Source of the DNA: Alternaria dauci
Taxonomy: Eukaryota > Ascomycota > Dothideomycetes > Pleosporales > Pleosporaceae
Length of the DNA: 64,000 bases
Assembly (NCBI RefSeq): GCF_042100115.1
Contig: NC_091274.1
Location: 496,001-560,000, forward strand
Direction: 5' to 3'
Under the pieces are notes generated by a model that ran no database searches, was not told the origin of the DNA, and was given only the letters and a program-made list of their open reading frames with translations. Below are positions 1-11,939 of the stretch, in pieces; positions within the stretch are counted from its first letter, which is position 1, and every line of letters starts with the position of its first letter. A program made the translations under genes and the position numbers.

Positions 1-1
1 T

Positions 2-1544
2 CCGAGGTTCAAAGAGGAGCAGTACAGAGGAAGAAGTCTAAGGCAACATTGCCTCAAAAAGACATGGCTCAAGGTGGCTGGGACGATACTTGCGATGATG
101 CTCGTGTCTGCGATGCTGGCCCTCATGGTCGCAGCGGCATCTGTTCGGAGGGACAGACAGGTTAGCTGAGTGCTCTTGGGAAGGAAGATAACGTACTGAC
201 GTCCGCATCAAGGCCATTGTGACTACCGCCCCATCTTCGGCACAGTCCGCACAAGATGACGCCGCACACCCAGAAGGCTTTATCGATGACGACTCGGACA
301 AACCCAGCCTCATTGCCGTCCCTTGGCCATCGCCGTCGGCCGCGGCGCAAGCAGCACCTAAACAATCTTTCCCCATCCGATGGCCTGCAAAATGTGGAAA
401 ACAATACAATGTTCGCGCCGAGCACCACGACTTTGGTCAGACGAGCGAGCTCAACATCCAAGAAGCAGTGCATCAACTAGACGGTCCATACAAGCGCGTA
501 GCAGGCTGGATACACGTGGCACAAGCACCTCCAGAGCAAGTCCCTGGTACCATACAGGTAAAGATGTCCTACGCAGTATCATCATCAGTCGACGTCAACA
601 GCGTCGCATATGCATCCAGCTCAACCGGCATAACCATCGGCGATCCCTCCTTCCCCGACGGCTTCGACGGCGTGCGCCCCGGTACCGCTTGTCTCGGCAT
701 GTCAGTAGTAATCTACATGGCACCCGGCGCCTCGCTATCAAACTTCAAGGTCGCCACCACACACATGGGTATGCAGATCCACCCCGGCGCAAACTTTACC
801 GTCAAAGACACGACATCCATCTCCACCACTACCGGCACTCTCGACGCCATAGACTTTTCCTCCCGTCAAACATACCTGCAAACCATCTCTGGATCCATAA
901 GCGGCAAGTACGCACTCTCCGACCTCCTTTCCGTCAAGACGAAAAGCGGATCTGTGAACATTGACGTCGAGCCCCAAGCTGCAGCTTCTGGCTCCACGAA
1001 CCCGGCCATCTTCATGGTAGACTCGCTGTCTGGAAGCATCCGGACAGACTTCAAGCGCAAACACATCCCCGACCGCGATTACCAGACCTATGTCAATACA
1101 ACCGTTGGTTCCGTTGATGGCACTTTTATCCACGGCTCCCGCACAGAATTCAACTCTGTAGCCGGTCTTGTCACGGCTGATATCTTGCCTTTCAAATCCG
1201 GAGATTACCAGTCTGAGATATACACTTCTACACACTCGGGACAGACATGTCTGACACTGCGCTCGCCGTATAAGGCCAAGAACGTAGCCATATCTGGCCT
1301 GGTTAGTACGCATAAGAGCACGTCTGGGGGCTTGGATGTGACGTATCCGCCAGAATGGTCGGGTCTCATTGATGGCACCAGTTTGAGTGGCGCGCTGCAT
1401 CTGCAAGGGAAGGATTTGGAACTGTTAGGAGAGAACGACGAGCCGGGGAAGAACCATGTTGAAGCGAAAAAGGGTGCCGGGGAGAGTAGTTTGAGTTTCA
1501 ACACTGTGAGTGGAGAGTGTGAGATCAAGATTGGGCAGCTATAG
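2..1544 (+). CDS. Single-pass membrane protein with DUF4097-like beta-repeat ectodomain (5' partial)
   Basis: Exons are <2..160 and 213..1544, giving 496 visible residues; the 5' end lies outside the window. The 52-nt intron has donor GTTAGC, branch-like CTGAC and acceptor CAAG, and the junction is phase 0. Exon 1 is read in frame 2 and encodes a basic stretch followed by one hydrophobic helix (VAGTILAMMLVSAMLALMVA) ending in RRDR, so it looks like a signal anchor. The rest is an acidic, proline-rich stem and then about 300 residues rich in Ser, Thr and Gly with recurring SGSI/SGSV-type turns (SGSISG, SGSVNIDV, SGSIRTDF). That pattern is typical of DUF4097-like putative adhesin beta-solenoids. 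It probably projects from the plasma membrane or an endomembrane. The family is assigned from pattern only; function is unknown. Confidence 0.8.
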
Positions 1545-1782
1545 GTGAGTTGGGTAAGGGTGTTGGGAATTGATGGACGGATATACCTTGGTTCTGGTGT
1601 TGGTTCTGAAGAGTAGATGGTACACTGCGCCCACTTGAGGCTGTCATAAATGTAATGCATATTACGATCCAAACAACCGGTCACGCAGAACATCTATCAC
1701 GTATTCGAAACAGCCCATTGTAGCGACCTTATTCACTCCTCCAAATACCTCGGCTGCAGATAGTAATCGCGCTCCCATCTAC
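1545..1782. other. 3' flank of the surface-protein gene
   Basis: No gene is seen; this probably holds the 3' UTR. Confidence 0.5.
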
Positions 1783-2097
1783 TCACCGGCTGCACCATAC
1801 ATTCCAAAGTCGCGTCGCAACCCCTGCCGCACAGTCTTCTCCCAGTTTCCGATTGCGCATAGTAGTGAACTCGTTTTGTAGTAGAATTGAGTTTCCAGAT
1901 TCCGTACTATAGCTAGTGTCGAGGCTATTGTCCGCGCGTCCCGCTCCCGCCAGCGATGGCCTGCCCAAACGAGTATCTAGGTAACATGGATTATCCTCGT
2001 TGTACATCGTCGATCCCAGGATTTTGGGTGTTAGGGCTGAAGATGAGCGGCTGGGTTTTGCGGCAGTTGCTGGGTGTCTGGGGTTGATAAAGGACAC
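1783..2097 (-). other. Possible small hypothetical ORF (104 aa)
   Basis: An ATG-started minus-strand frame of 104 codons reads in a protein-like way (Ser-rich start, then a mixed charged region). A GTGAGT donor lies near its 3' end, so it could be the first exon of a small gene converging on the preceding one. I do not recognise the product and no downstream exon is clear. It may be chance. Confidence 0.2.
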
Positions 2098-4715
2098 GTC
2101 ATGAGGCTGAACTTTATTCGCTGGTTCCAGGCTGTGCAGTCGTTTGCGGTTCCTGAATATAGTAAGGTGTATAGTCGAATTGGGAAGAGGTGGTTTCCCT
2201 TTGCTGCCCAGATATCCTCACGTCCGGTGAAAGTCGCCTTGATAGTAATATGTCAACACTTAGCGCCATGGCGAGAATAATGTCTACCGTGATGTATGAG
2301 GGGCTGTCGTGAAATTGTTTCGCAGACTTGGAACCTGGACTTGCAAAATCTGCAGTGCACGGCTTGCGTCGTCTTCGGTCATATGTGATCGTTATATCGC
2401 GTCCGTTACCCTTGCGGTGGTAGGTGTAAGCTCTGCAAACGATTGAGGTTGCATGCTGTTTGGTGATAGCGATACCCCATTCCAATGCTAGGTGTCCGCC
2501 CAAATTCGAGGGTGCTTGCGATGGGACACGATAAATTAAACAGGCTAGAAGTTGAAAGACATCGGGTTTTGAAGATGGAAACTACACCGAGTGGCCGTGG
2601 AATTGTCCATTACCTACTAAATGATTCACGCGTCGAAGGTAACTACAGGAAACCAGCGATTACCTCGATCGGAAAAATGATTAATTACTATTGAGAATTC
2701 TTCCGGATCGAATTTGTTCACACCATGTGTGACGCGCCTTCAAGCCATGTCAATTACGTGTTTGCGGGTCGGTCCTTGTAGCGCATCATCCGCTTCGGTA
2801 GCTAGGTAGCCGCTACATGGAACTCGAGGCAGGACTGTGGAGTTCATGCTGCGAACCATGAGAAGATTGCAGGTAGCCTGGGTACTCAGGTTCCGGTGGC
2901 AAACATGTGTTGTTGACAAATATGTGGAGGATTGGTGGTGGTACAGGACTGAGGCATTCAAAGTAGCGAGTCCATGGGTCGGCGCAAATTGCTGCGAACC
3001 ACTCCGCGGCCTCGTGATGTCAAGGCAGATACTCTTTTTGAACGTCGCCAAGTCGTGGAAATATTGAATCCTGCGAACGAAGAGTCCTAGATTCTGAACT
3101 AGCAGGTAATTTGTCGATCGGCCGCTGTCAGTTGTCAACCTGACTCGATGGCCAGTGCAGAAGCTTGTCATCGCTTGCACCATACTATGGAACTCCAGCC
3201 GACTGACGGGTTGCATATGTTTCTGTCCCGCAAAGATAACAACACGCCGAGCAGAACGGAATGAAGTGGCATCGCTTCGGTCATGGGCAGTTGACGATGC
3301 CACTATTCGGCGATAACGCGGTGCGCCTGGTCAGTGAATGGCTGAAAGCGTCGACGTCAAGTGGAAATGCGGCTACAACTCCGCTGCGCGATACAACCGA
3401 GCGTCCGTGTCGGCGAATCAATCCAGAAAAAACCGAGAAATATGGTGATGGTGCGGTACACGTTGCGAGCAGAGTGGGTCTCAGGTTCCCCTGGACGTGT
3501 GTCAAGAGTGTTTCGGACATGTCGCGACGCGATAAAGAGACGTGGGCCAGTTGGAAGCGAATGCTGACTCATCCCGTCCCTCACCAAACTACGCGCCACA
3601 CGCGACGATACACCCCCCACCCTCCCAATCAGCTGCTCCGTGCCATCAGACTCGCTCTCGATTGAGACAAAACTTTTGCAGCTACGATGAAACTGGATTG
3701 TTAAGCCCTGGCTGTGGAGTTGATACAGCGGGAAGTTGCGCATCTTGCGGCCAACCTCTTCCATCCCTCCATAAACGACATGCACCACCCCGTTCGAGCG
3801 CTGAAACTCGAGTACGAGTTGGAATGAGTGTTGGGATGCCCGTCTCCCTGAGCTCATCGACCAACAGCTCCCTGTCAGGATGTGGTCACTATGGCCGTGG
3901 CAGCACTGTATCCATGCCAACAACTCGGCCTTAGTAACATGGGGCACTTGGTGCGCAGCCCTGAGAAGCCTCTCCGAGCCAGCCGAGAGGATCATGGAGA
4001 CAACGACTGGTGCGACCGTTCAGAGTGCGTCTAATCGCCTTTTGGCACCCCAGCAGCCTTGCGCCCGGTCCACCACCCGCTACACCATCCCCGCCAGACT
4101 CTCTTTTGGGTGAACGCTTCTGCTGTGGCCGTTCCAGATCACCTGCAGCCAAGGCGCGTCGCGACACTTCTCTCAAACTTGCGCCCAAGCGGTTCCGTTG
4201 CGTCCATCACAGACATCATTGCTCTTCGTTGTTCCTTCTCGGATGTTGCAACCCCCGTGTATTCATCATATAGCCTAGCAACCCCTCCAACCGCCTTTCC
4301 TGCTATTTGGCCCGTCACTCTTTAGGATCCTGCCCAACTATCTTCATATACATTTCTTTCATTTGGAGCGGGCTCCATCCGCGCTGGCTGCGTTGAGAAC
4401 TTTGTTCTCGTACACTCTTTTGAGAAGCTTACATCCCATTCTGCGCCACATCTGCTCAGCCATAGTCGCACACGCTATCGCCCAATACATTCATTTGACT
4501 CCAGCCTTCTACTTTCGTTACCAATGTAAGTTTCCCCCAACATAGTATCGCTCCCTTGCGTTGCAGCACACCCTGGTTGGGCTTTGGATAGTCCAGCACT
4601 ACCATGTTCAGCAACTCGGAACAGTATGGAACGTCCCAACAGTCACTTACCACATCGCAACACAGAGTACCTCAGACCATCGCAAAGGTCGTTGTATATA
4701 AGGACGAAACTAAAG
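2098..4715. other. Long intergenic stretch and 5' leader of the Rua1-like gene
   Basis: No convincing gene. Several 130-210-codon frames occur on both strands (for example 2740-3303 and 3357-3995, minus) but none resembles a known family. About 4200-4600 is pyrimidine-rich and is likely the leader of the gene starting at 4716. A GTAAGT at 4526 could be a leader-intron donor. An upstream ATG at 4604 is discussed under that gene. Confidence 0.5.
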
Positions 4716-7089
4716 ATGGATTTCAATGCGGTTCAGCAGTAAGCCTTTACGATGGCGTAGGGCCTGCGCAGACTAATCGCCGTTACAGATACCGTCCGTC
4801 ACCTAATCGACAGTACGCTATGGAGCATTCGTCGCCTACGCCGGGAATGCAAACAATTTATGCATACGGAGATCTCCAGCATCGTCAACAACAACATCAA
4901 CATCAACAAGGCGTACAACCTATGTCCAGACCGTCGCCACCGCAGCCCACATGGGCTTTGCCGCAGTCCCATCCTTCGTACTATGCTACGCCGCGGGGTC
5001 CTACTGTGGGCGCGAGAGAAGATCAGCAGCAATTCATGGGAAGACCAGACATGATGACGTCGCAGCCGACTGTTACAACCGGTGTTATCTACAGTAGTTC
5101 TACGACTGCCCCGCAAGCACTAGCAACAACCAACTACTTTCCCAACGTCATTGACACAAGTAAGCGTTTTCAGAAGTAGGCATGCGCACAGTGCTAATGA
5201 GAACAGGTCCATGGGGGCAGAAAGTATGTGAAGAGCTGGAGTCTTTCCCCACTCTGGATTCCGATGTGACAGACTTCAGCCATGGCATGATGGGACACGA
5301 CGAGAACACCCCGATAATCGACCTACGCCAGTATAACAACATGGGCCAGCACGAGCACGACAGCATAGCACAGTTCAACCCGAACTCCACTCGGAGAATG
5401 TCCGAGTCTTCCTTCTCAATGTCGAGCACAGGCGGTGTACTGCCAGAGTCGGCAGCTTACGAAGACCTGGGTTCGTCAGAAGCCATTTCATATGCGTCTG
5501 AGTATGATACATGGAGCCACGCGGAGCAAAGTACCACTCATCTTCTATCGCCTCTTGCTTCGCCACGGCGCCCGCAGTACGACGGGGTTGTTCGCAGTGG
5601 GAGCCGATCTCGCACATCGCCAGCGTCTCACGGAAACATTCGTTCGTCACCCTACACACTTGACAGCAACCGATTCAAGAGGTGGTCTACCGGACAAGCG
5701 CCGACATCGACACCGAATAACTCACGCCCAATGTCACACGTCTCGGACCGCTTTGCGCCGTACGGTCCTCGGATGAACCCACATCACTCGATGCCCGCCT
5801 ATCCTCCCAGTGCCTACAACAATTTCGGACTACCGACACAAAATGTGCTATACTCGCAAACGCCCCCATCTCATCCGAACAGCCAGTCATTCTTCACACC
5901 TCAAGACCAACACCAGTTCCATCTCGAAGTGCCCCGGCCTTTACCTTCTCAGGGCCTCTTTCGTCTGCTCCAGAGTAATGCCGATCGTCACGGAGGCTGT
6001 TCGTCTCACTTTGCAGATCTCTCGGACCCACCGGATCTTTACTCGTCTCTGCACGAGGAAGCATCCAACCCACCAGAGTCTGACATGAACCCTTCGGACC
6101 CAGACCTCATCCCACATGAGCAGGATCTTCGCTTTGTTGGCGATTTGTACACCCCACGATGGGTACGTGGCCATGGCAACAAACGGGAAGGCTGGTGCGG
6201 CCTATGCAAGCCCGGCAGATGGCTTGTCCTCAAGAACAGCGCCTTTTGGTACGACAAGTCTTTCACACATGGTGTTAGCGCAGCCACTGGTGCGGCATTC
6301 CAGGGTCCACAAGACACACGCCGGACGGAAGGCAATCTCGACGTATGGGAAGGGCTTTGCGGGAGCTGCGGTGAATGGATAGCGCTCGTCAGCAACAAAA
6401 AGAAGGGTACGACGTGGTTCCGGCATGCATACAAGGTAAGGTGGCATTCTGTCCTTCACATTCCGCAAGGCTTGGCAGTTTGTCCTCAATCTGTCAAGAT
6501 TTACCTCATTACCACACGTAAAATCATGCTAACAAAAATGCAGTGCCACACACACCCGAAAGTCAAAGATGGGCCCAAGCGCCGCCGTGAGACACAAGCC
6601 GGACGCGTCCGCGCGGCATCATCTGCTTCAGCTACGTCCTCGTCGTATCCAATCAAGCAAGACCTCCCGCAAGCAGACTCGGCATCCCACCGCCATTCCA
6701 CGCCAACACCGATGCCTGGCAGCTCGTCTCTACAATCTTACCCCATGTCAAGCGGGCCGTCTTGTATGCCAACCTCGACACCAACCTCGACACCGCAAGT
6801 CAACACCTCATGCAACCCTGGCAGTACAGCGTATCCTACACCAACCTCTGCAACACCCACGATGCATTCGCTCAGAACCCCCACGGCAACGTCGTTTGGT
6901 GAGGCATACGGCGAGCTTACCGATAGGCATGAGCCTGTGGTTGGCATGTTTACAACGCCGTTGCAAAGCTTGTCGAGCTTCTCCGGTCATCAGTATTCGA
7001 CGAATCTCTCGCATCAAGTAAGCGAACCTGAGCTTGTTGGTATACGAACGACGACCACGGCACTCAACTCGATTGCGAGCATGATATGA
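4716..7089 (+). CDS. Rua1-like transcriptional regulator (DUF4451 / Rua1 C-terminal domain)
   Basis: Exons 4716..4738, 4789..5159, 5207..6435 and 6544..7089 give 722 residues. All three introns have canonical donors, CTAAT/CTAAC branch sites and CAG acceptors. The N-terminal about 430 residues are low complexity (Q, S, P, H-rich). Residues about 436-556 carry the Rua1-type C-terminal domain: GWCGLC, WEGLCGSCGEW and, across the last intron, HAYKCHTHPK, a Cys/His set that could bind zinc. The Ustilago founder Rua1 activates ustilagic acid synthesis; the target here is unknown. A Ser/Thr/Pro tail follows, with a 12-bp unit doubled at 6769-6792. ATG 4716 was chosen because the strong first intron joins it in frame to exon 2. 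ATG 4604 reads through only if that intron is retained; spliced, it stops soon after. Confidence 0.82.
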
Positions 7090-8700
7090 GTTTGATAGAC
7101 GACTCCTAGCCATTCTTTCACAAGCAACAATTTTGGGTTGAGTTTCGCCGGCGTCAATGGCGGTGGGTCACTGCAATATCGGAGTAGCATTCCAGGGTTG
7201 TCGTACAAAAAGTGTTGTATGAGCTCTCGCCTTCTTTCAGTGTTGTTGCATTTTAGTTTCGCGTCTTTCCCACCTCTTTCCAGCGTTCTTGTCTATAGCG
7301 TTCATTTCCACAGCGTTGTTGTCGTTACGCGCGAGTTCTATCGGTCGCATTAGGCATATCACGAAGGAACGACTTCCAGCATTCTCGGCAGCACCACTTT
7401 CCGTCTTTTTCCCTTTCACACACCAGCGATATCCCCCTTTACCACGTAGGTAGACTTTGGTAGTTATAGACTTGCTTCTGCGGATTTGCAAACAATTCAA
7501 CAAAACATTGTAGAGCATCTGTTCACGAAACTGTTGGACCTGTTCTATTCCAATGCGTGATACTCGAAACTGCTGAACACGCTCCTTTTAGAAACTGAAA
7601 AGAAGCATCAGGCTCGAGCGGGAAGAGCAACGGGAAAATCAAAAGACGGACACTAAATTGATCTGCAACGGGCAAAAGCAAGAAGAAAAAAGCAGACCCA
7701 CACTCTTCTCACATACCCGTCCCAGCACTGAGCCACACCGAGACAACACGCACTGCCACTTCATCCCCCTTCCTTCCATGACATGCCCACCACACTCATG
7801 CAAAGTACAACGTGTTCCCAACAACACATCCACCCCGTCCCGCCCATCACATCAGCCGGACGAAATATACGCCAACTCCCGCACATGCCGTGTTTCAGCA
7901 TTCTTGCCGTCTAGTCTCAGGTTGTGCAGCAACCCGAAACTGAGGCTGTGACTTTTTGGGGTCATCCACGTCACACGGCCTCACGCCCTACGTGTTCCAT
8001 GGATGAGGCCCTCGGACGGATGGCCGTGGTTGGTCGTTGGATGGGTAGGTGGGGTGAGGCCGGCGGGAAGAGACCGAGGTTGGAGCTGATACTCTTCAAC
8101 GCAAAGGTGGAGGAACATGTGATACTTTGGCTTTGGATGATGGCCATGACAACGTTCTTGACTTTAGTTTTGTGCTTACACACCTTCTTGTTGATCGTGT
8201 CATGTGGGACGTATTGAATCACCCCCAACCCTTCCCATTCTAGTATTCCCTTGGTCCCCGCATCTCGGCGTCCTTGATCCCGAGTCACGCCGGTTCCTAC
8301 ATGGTCTTACAAACCTTCTTCCCACATAATAGATTACTCATGCATCCATTCCCCTTGAAAGTATAGCTGATGTGCTTCTTTCGTATTCCTGGATCTCGTA
8401 TCCGTATCCTGAGGCCAGCGATCCAGGGTCCAGTTAATCCGAACTGGATCTACGACGTGGCGTAACTGGTATATGCACAACATAGCCCTGATCGGTGAGA
8501 GAGCTGTATGAAGGACTCTCAGGCTTCTGTCCATGGAAGGAAAGGGGCAAGGGTGGTTTGTGGGACCGAGGAGTTAATGCGGAAAGGAGGGATACGCTTT
8601 AGGAAGACATTGCAATTTGAGGTGGAGGTGCATGCCGGGGTAGATGATATGCTATGCGATTTATGTGAGAAGGCTGGGCGCTGGGCTTGGGTTGTGAGTA
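7090..8700. other. Intergenic, no gene seen
   Basis: Only short frames (under about 105 codons) without family resemblance. The left part is probably the 3' UTR of the Rua1-like gene, and the right end the 3' UTR of the convergent NmrA-like gene. Confidence 0.55.
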
Positions 8701-9722
8701 TTACGATGAGCAACCGCATCCGGGTTTGCCATGGTGTTTGAAGTCGTGGTAAGCCGTATTAACGATCGTCTCAACCGACTCTGCTGTAAGTCCCAATATA
8801 CCGTTTGCGTTCCAATCTCTAAAAGGCTTCGGGGCTTCTAGTGTCTCGTCGTACAGTACACTTCGTTCGAGCAGAAACATTCCAGAATCAGGGTACCCCT
8901 TCTCAATTCTCTTCTGGCCTTCGAGAATACACTCTTCGACATCGTAGTTTCCTACCGTGAATTTACGGCCCGTTACCTTCTCGGCAGATCTCAGAACCTC
9001 ATTGGCGGATGTTATCATACCAGCAGCGTATATATACTGGTTCTTGACTTCATTCCAGTGTTGGATGGCGCGAACGACAACTTGTCCTAGTCTTTCTAGA
9101 CTGGAAGCTGGGAATAGTTCAGTGCCGGTCCCGTGAATGGTCGCACTGTGCCATTCCATGTCGAAACCCATGTTGCCACTGATGAGATGGGTGTCGAGGG
9201 TGTATCCTGTCGCAATTGCAGTCCACTCAAAGTTTGAATGGACTTTCTGTATTGTTTGAAGATGGGCAATAACCTTTGCCCGTCCCGCCCATTTTGGGAT
9301 GCGCGCTTGTATATCATTGTTCATGCTGTCGTGACTGAACTCATCGGGGATGAAGCGTTTAACACCCGCCGCGATGGCGGCGTCGATGATGCAAATCTGT
9401 TGCTCCGAATCTCCACCTGACATTGTGCTTATAACGAGATCTTGTCCAGTCAGGGCTGACTGTAGTGAAGTCGACGTGTAGTCTGACTTTTGGTGGTGGA
9501 CGCTGGAAGCAGAGACGTGAGGGGGTAGGCTGAGGGTTTGTGAAGGATAAGTGAGTACAGTGACTTGGTATTCTGTGGCATCGGGCTTGCTTCTAGGCGG
9601 GAAGAAGGCGTTGATAATGGCAAGGCATAGCTCCCAGTTCTACTCGTTTTGTCAGCCACGTGGCGGTTGGAAGTCTCATCGCATCTCATTACCCCTAGTA
9701 TCATGACCTTTTCTATCGCCAT
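8701..9722 (-). CDS. NmrA-like / isoflavone-reductase-like NAD(P)-binding protein
   Basis: Exons 9693..9722 and 8701..9639 give 322 residues. The 53-nt intron has donor GTAATG and a CTGAC branch. The N-terminus MAIEKVMILG begins a Rossmann beta strand; the usual GxxGxxG loop follows across the splice as G-NWELCLAIINAFF, so the dinucleotide-binding glycines are poorly conserved. The markers AALTGQDLVIST-like strand, GVKRFIPDEFSHD and the later WxAIATGYTLD are typical of the NmrA/PCBER/isoflavone-reductase group of atypical short-chain dehydrogenases. It is probably a cytosolic reductase or redox sensor; the substrate cannot be told. It ends in GCGCSS. It diverges from the ATP8 gene across 663 bp. 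Confidence 0.85.
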
Positions 9723-10385
9723 CCTGTAAGATATGAAGTGTCATCGGCCGGTTTGAAAAAGACGTTGTACATGCACAGCATGCTGTGTCCTTACATATAT
9801 TGCCCGCCCCGCACTTGACACGGTTGAAAGGAAGAGCCAGCACTAGCTCATTTGCCATGTTAGGGATGATTGACAACGAAGCTATACAGCGCTGCGGTAT
9901 GGCCATAGACAAAAGTCACCCACTGCCTCTACATCAATGATCACATGTTGACTAATGTGCCAACTCGATGTCAGTCTTGATGCCATTTCCTGAGGGTTAG
10001 TCTGAGCATAAGTGCCCACTACGACGGACAGAGAGCGGTGATTCCATGGCCTGGGCAGGTGAGTCTAGAGCATGACAGAGACATAGCAGTTCGCCATTCA
10101 TGGGAGGTAGTGGTGGAGAAGTTGCGGAGAGCTCGCGGGATGGGAGAAAGTAGCGCCAAGCCACTCGCACGGACGCGGCAAGTGCCGGATCGCAGCTGTG
10201 CGAGCTTTTGCGGACGACGAATGCAACACCACCAAATCCCCCGCGACCGCAACACCATCTCCGCTCATCTCCCCCGGCTTCGGATACCTCGTCCAGTGCG
10301 TCAATTTGCCCCTCGAAAGCTCTACCGCGGCCAATTGGACCCCCACAGCAGCGTGCTGACCCGCAAAACTACAGGTAGCCCCAAC
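9723..10385. promoter_or_regulatory. Divergent promoter region between NmrA-like gene and nuclear ATP8
   Basis: 663 bp separate two divergently read starts and contain no supported gene. A frame runs into ATP8 from 10038 without a stop, but the first ATG giving a mitochondrial presequence is at 10386. No specific transcription-factor site is claimed. Confidence 0.5.
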
Positions 10386-10755
10386 ATGAACGCCGCACGC
10401 TTCCTCCGCCCCTTCTCCAGGGCCGCCGCTGCCCGCGCGCCCATGGCTGCCCGCCCATCCGTTGCCGCGATGGCGCGTCCCGCTCTCGTCGCGAGCCAGA
10501 ACAAGAAGACCGAGGTTGGCCCACAGCAGATGGTGAGATAGAGCGGACACGGGAAGGACGGGGAACCTAGGAAGCTAACACAAGCGATAGACTGTCCTCA
10601 AGTCGGCCATGCCCCAGCTCATTCCCTTCTTCTTCGTCAACGAGACCACCGTGGCCTTCATCCTCCTGCCATCGCTCATCTACGTCTTCTCCAAGTACAT
10701 CCTACCCCAGCGTGTGCGCCTGTTCGCCGCCCGTCTCTTCATCAGCAAGTTGTAA
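10386..10755 (+). CDS. atp8: Nuclear-encoded mitochondrial ATP synthase F0 subunit 8
   Basis: Exons 10386..10532 and 10591..10755 give 103 residues; the 58-nt intron has GTGAGA, branch GCTAACA and acceptor TAG. Residues 1-49 are an Ala/Arg-rich, acid-poor presequence (MNAARFLRPFSRAAAARAP...) typical of matrix targeting. The last 48 residues start MPQLIPFFFVN, have one hydrophobic helix (TVAFILLPSLIYVFSKY) and end RLFISKL. Both the length (48 aa) and these signatures match fungal Atp8, which is normally encoded in mitochondrial DNA. The product is a single-span stator subunit of F0 in the inner membrane. The intron falls between presequence and mature part, as expected if the transferred gene acquired its targeting exon on arrival. 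Codons are GC-rich, like neighbouring nuclear genes. Confidence 0.93.
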
Positions 10756-11939
10756 GCGGGGGGACTGGAACGATAAGAAAGAGCGGATGGCACTGTACAA
10801 GTAGTGGGAATATGCTCATAGACAATTGAATGGCATTGCACGAAGGACTGGTGGTTCTGGTGTGAAGCGCTGACTGCAGTACCACTTTTATTCTTTTTGG
10901 CGAGATGTCTAACCTCCCGTGGGACACAAACTCGCCGCACTGAGCCATGGGGCCGGCTAAATACACACAATACATCGATGGTGGCAGTCATACATCTATT
11001 GACCAAAGCGGGGCTCACCGAGACGCTCCATATCGAGGATCAGGACTTCCTTAGTCACCAGACTTCTCGGCTTTGCCTACCCGAGAGATGGTAACTCTCC
11101 GCACGTTTTACTAGCAGAAACATGATTGCGACTGGTCTTAGGGCTGCTTTCTGGGATGATGCACAGCCACAAACGCATGTCAGTCGACACATCCGACAAC
11201 CAATCTGTATGCAGCTATGCAGAAGAAGCTTTCTCTACCGTTGCTATATTTGTAACACGTGCAGAAGGCAGCTAAGCTTCTCGCATGCGCATACACATAC
11301 GCGTACATTGCCTTGATGTTTATCCTACGTATCTACGAGGTCTTTGAGTTGGTATTCATGTGGTAACTAGTTGGTGCTCAACTGCAGCGAGATGAGACTA
11401 GCCATGAGTCTGAGTCTACAGAACACCCATCTCCAATCGTTGCAGTCCTTGCTGCTTTCATCTCAAATTCCGCTCTTGGCTTCGGCAGTTTTACTTCTTC
11501 CATACACTAGCCAGCAAACACTGTCGATCGATATTTTGCGCAGTAATTGAGACTCTGAGCGAGCGAATTAAAAGATCGCCTCAAGTCACGAGCAGCCAAT
11601 CTCTTGGACAGTCCGACATAAGACCGCACAGCATGTACGCGCCCGTCCCCCCCCATGTTGTTTCACTGGATCCTACAACGCTTTCAGCGAATAAGGACCT
11701 ACGCCCACGAGGTGTGCCGTAAAATGTGCGACCATATATGCAAATGTTATGCAGTACGCTACAGATGCAGGAACCCTTGACATGGCAAGCCTCCAAGAGC
11801 AGAAAAGACCTAACCGCGCGGCGTATACGTCGGCATAACAAGACATCGCAGAATCCAAGGTAGGTATAAAGTCATCGTGGTTCGCCTGTAGTAAACATGT
11901 AGTTGTTTCAATTCCATTATTTTTGCCAATCATTCCACG
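10756..11939. other. Intergenic, no gene seen
   Basis: No supported gene. It holds the ATP8 3' flank and, at the right end, the promoter and leader of the phospholipase gene. Confidence 0.5.

Noticed and set aside
738..1406. 222-codon minus-strand frame
   Set aside because: Lies wholly opposite the supported surface-protein exon and resembles no family; a shadow frame.
2740..3303. 187-codon minus-strand frame
   Set aside because: No domain, no conserved pattern, and a competing frame on the other strand.
3357..3995. 212-codon minus-strand frame
   Set aside because: Long but with composition like random translation and no recognisable motif or splice partner.
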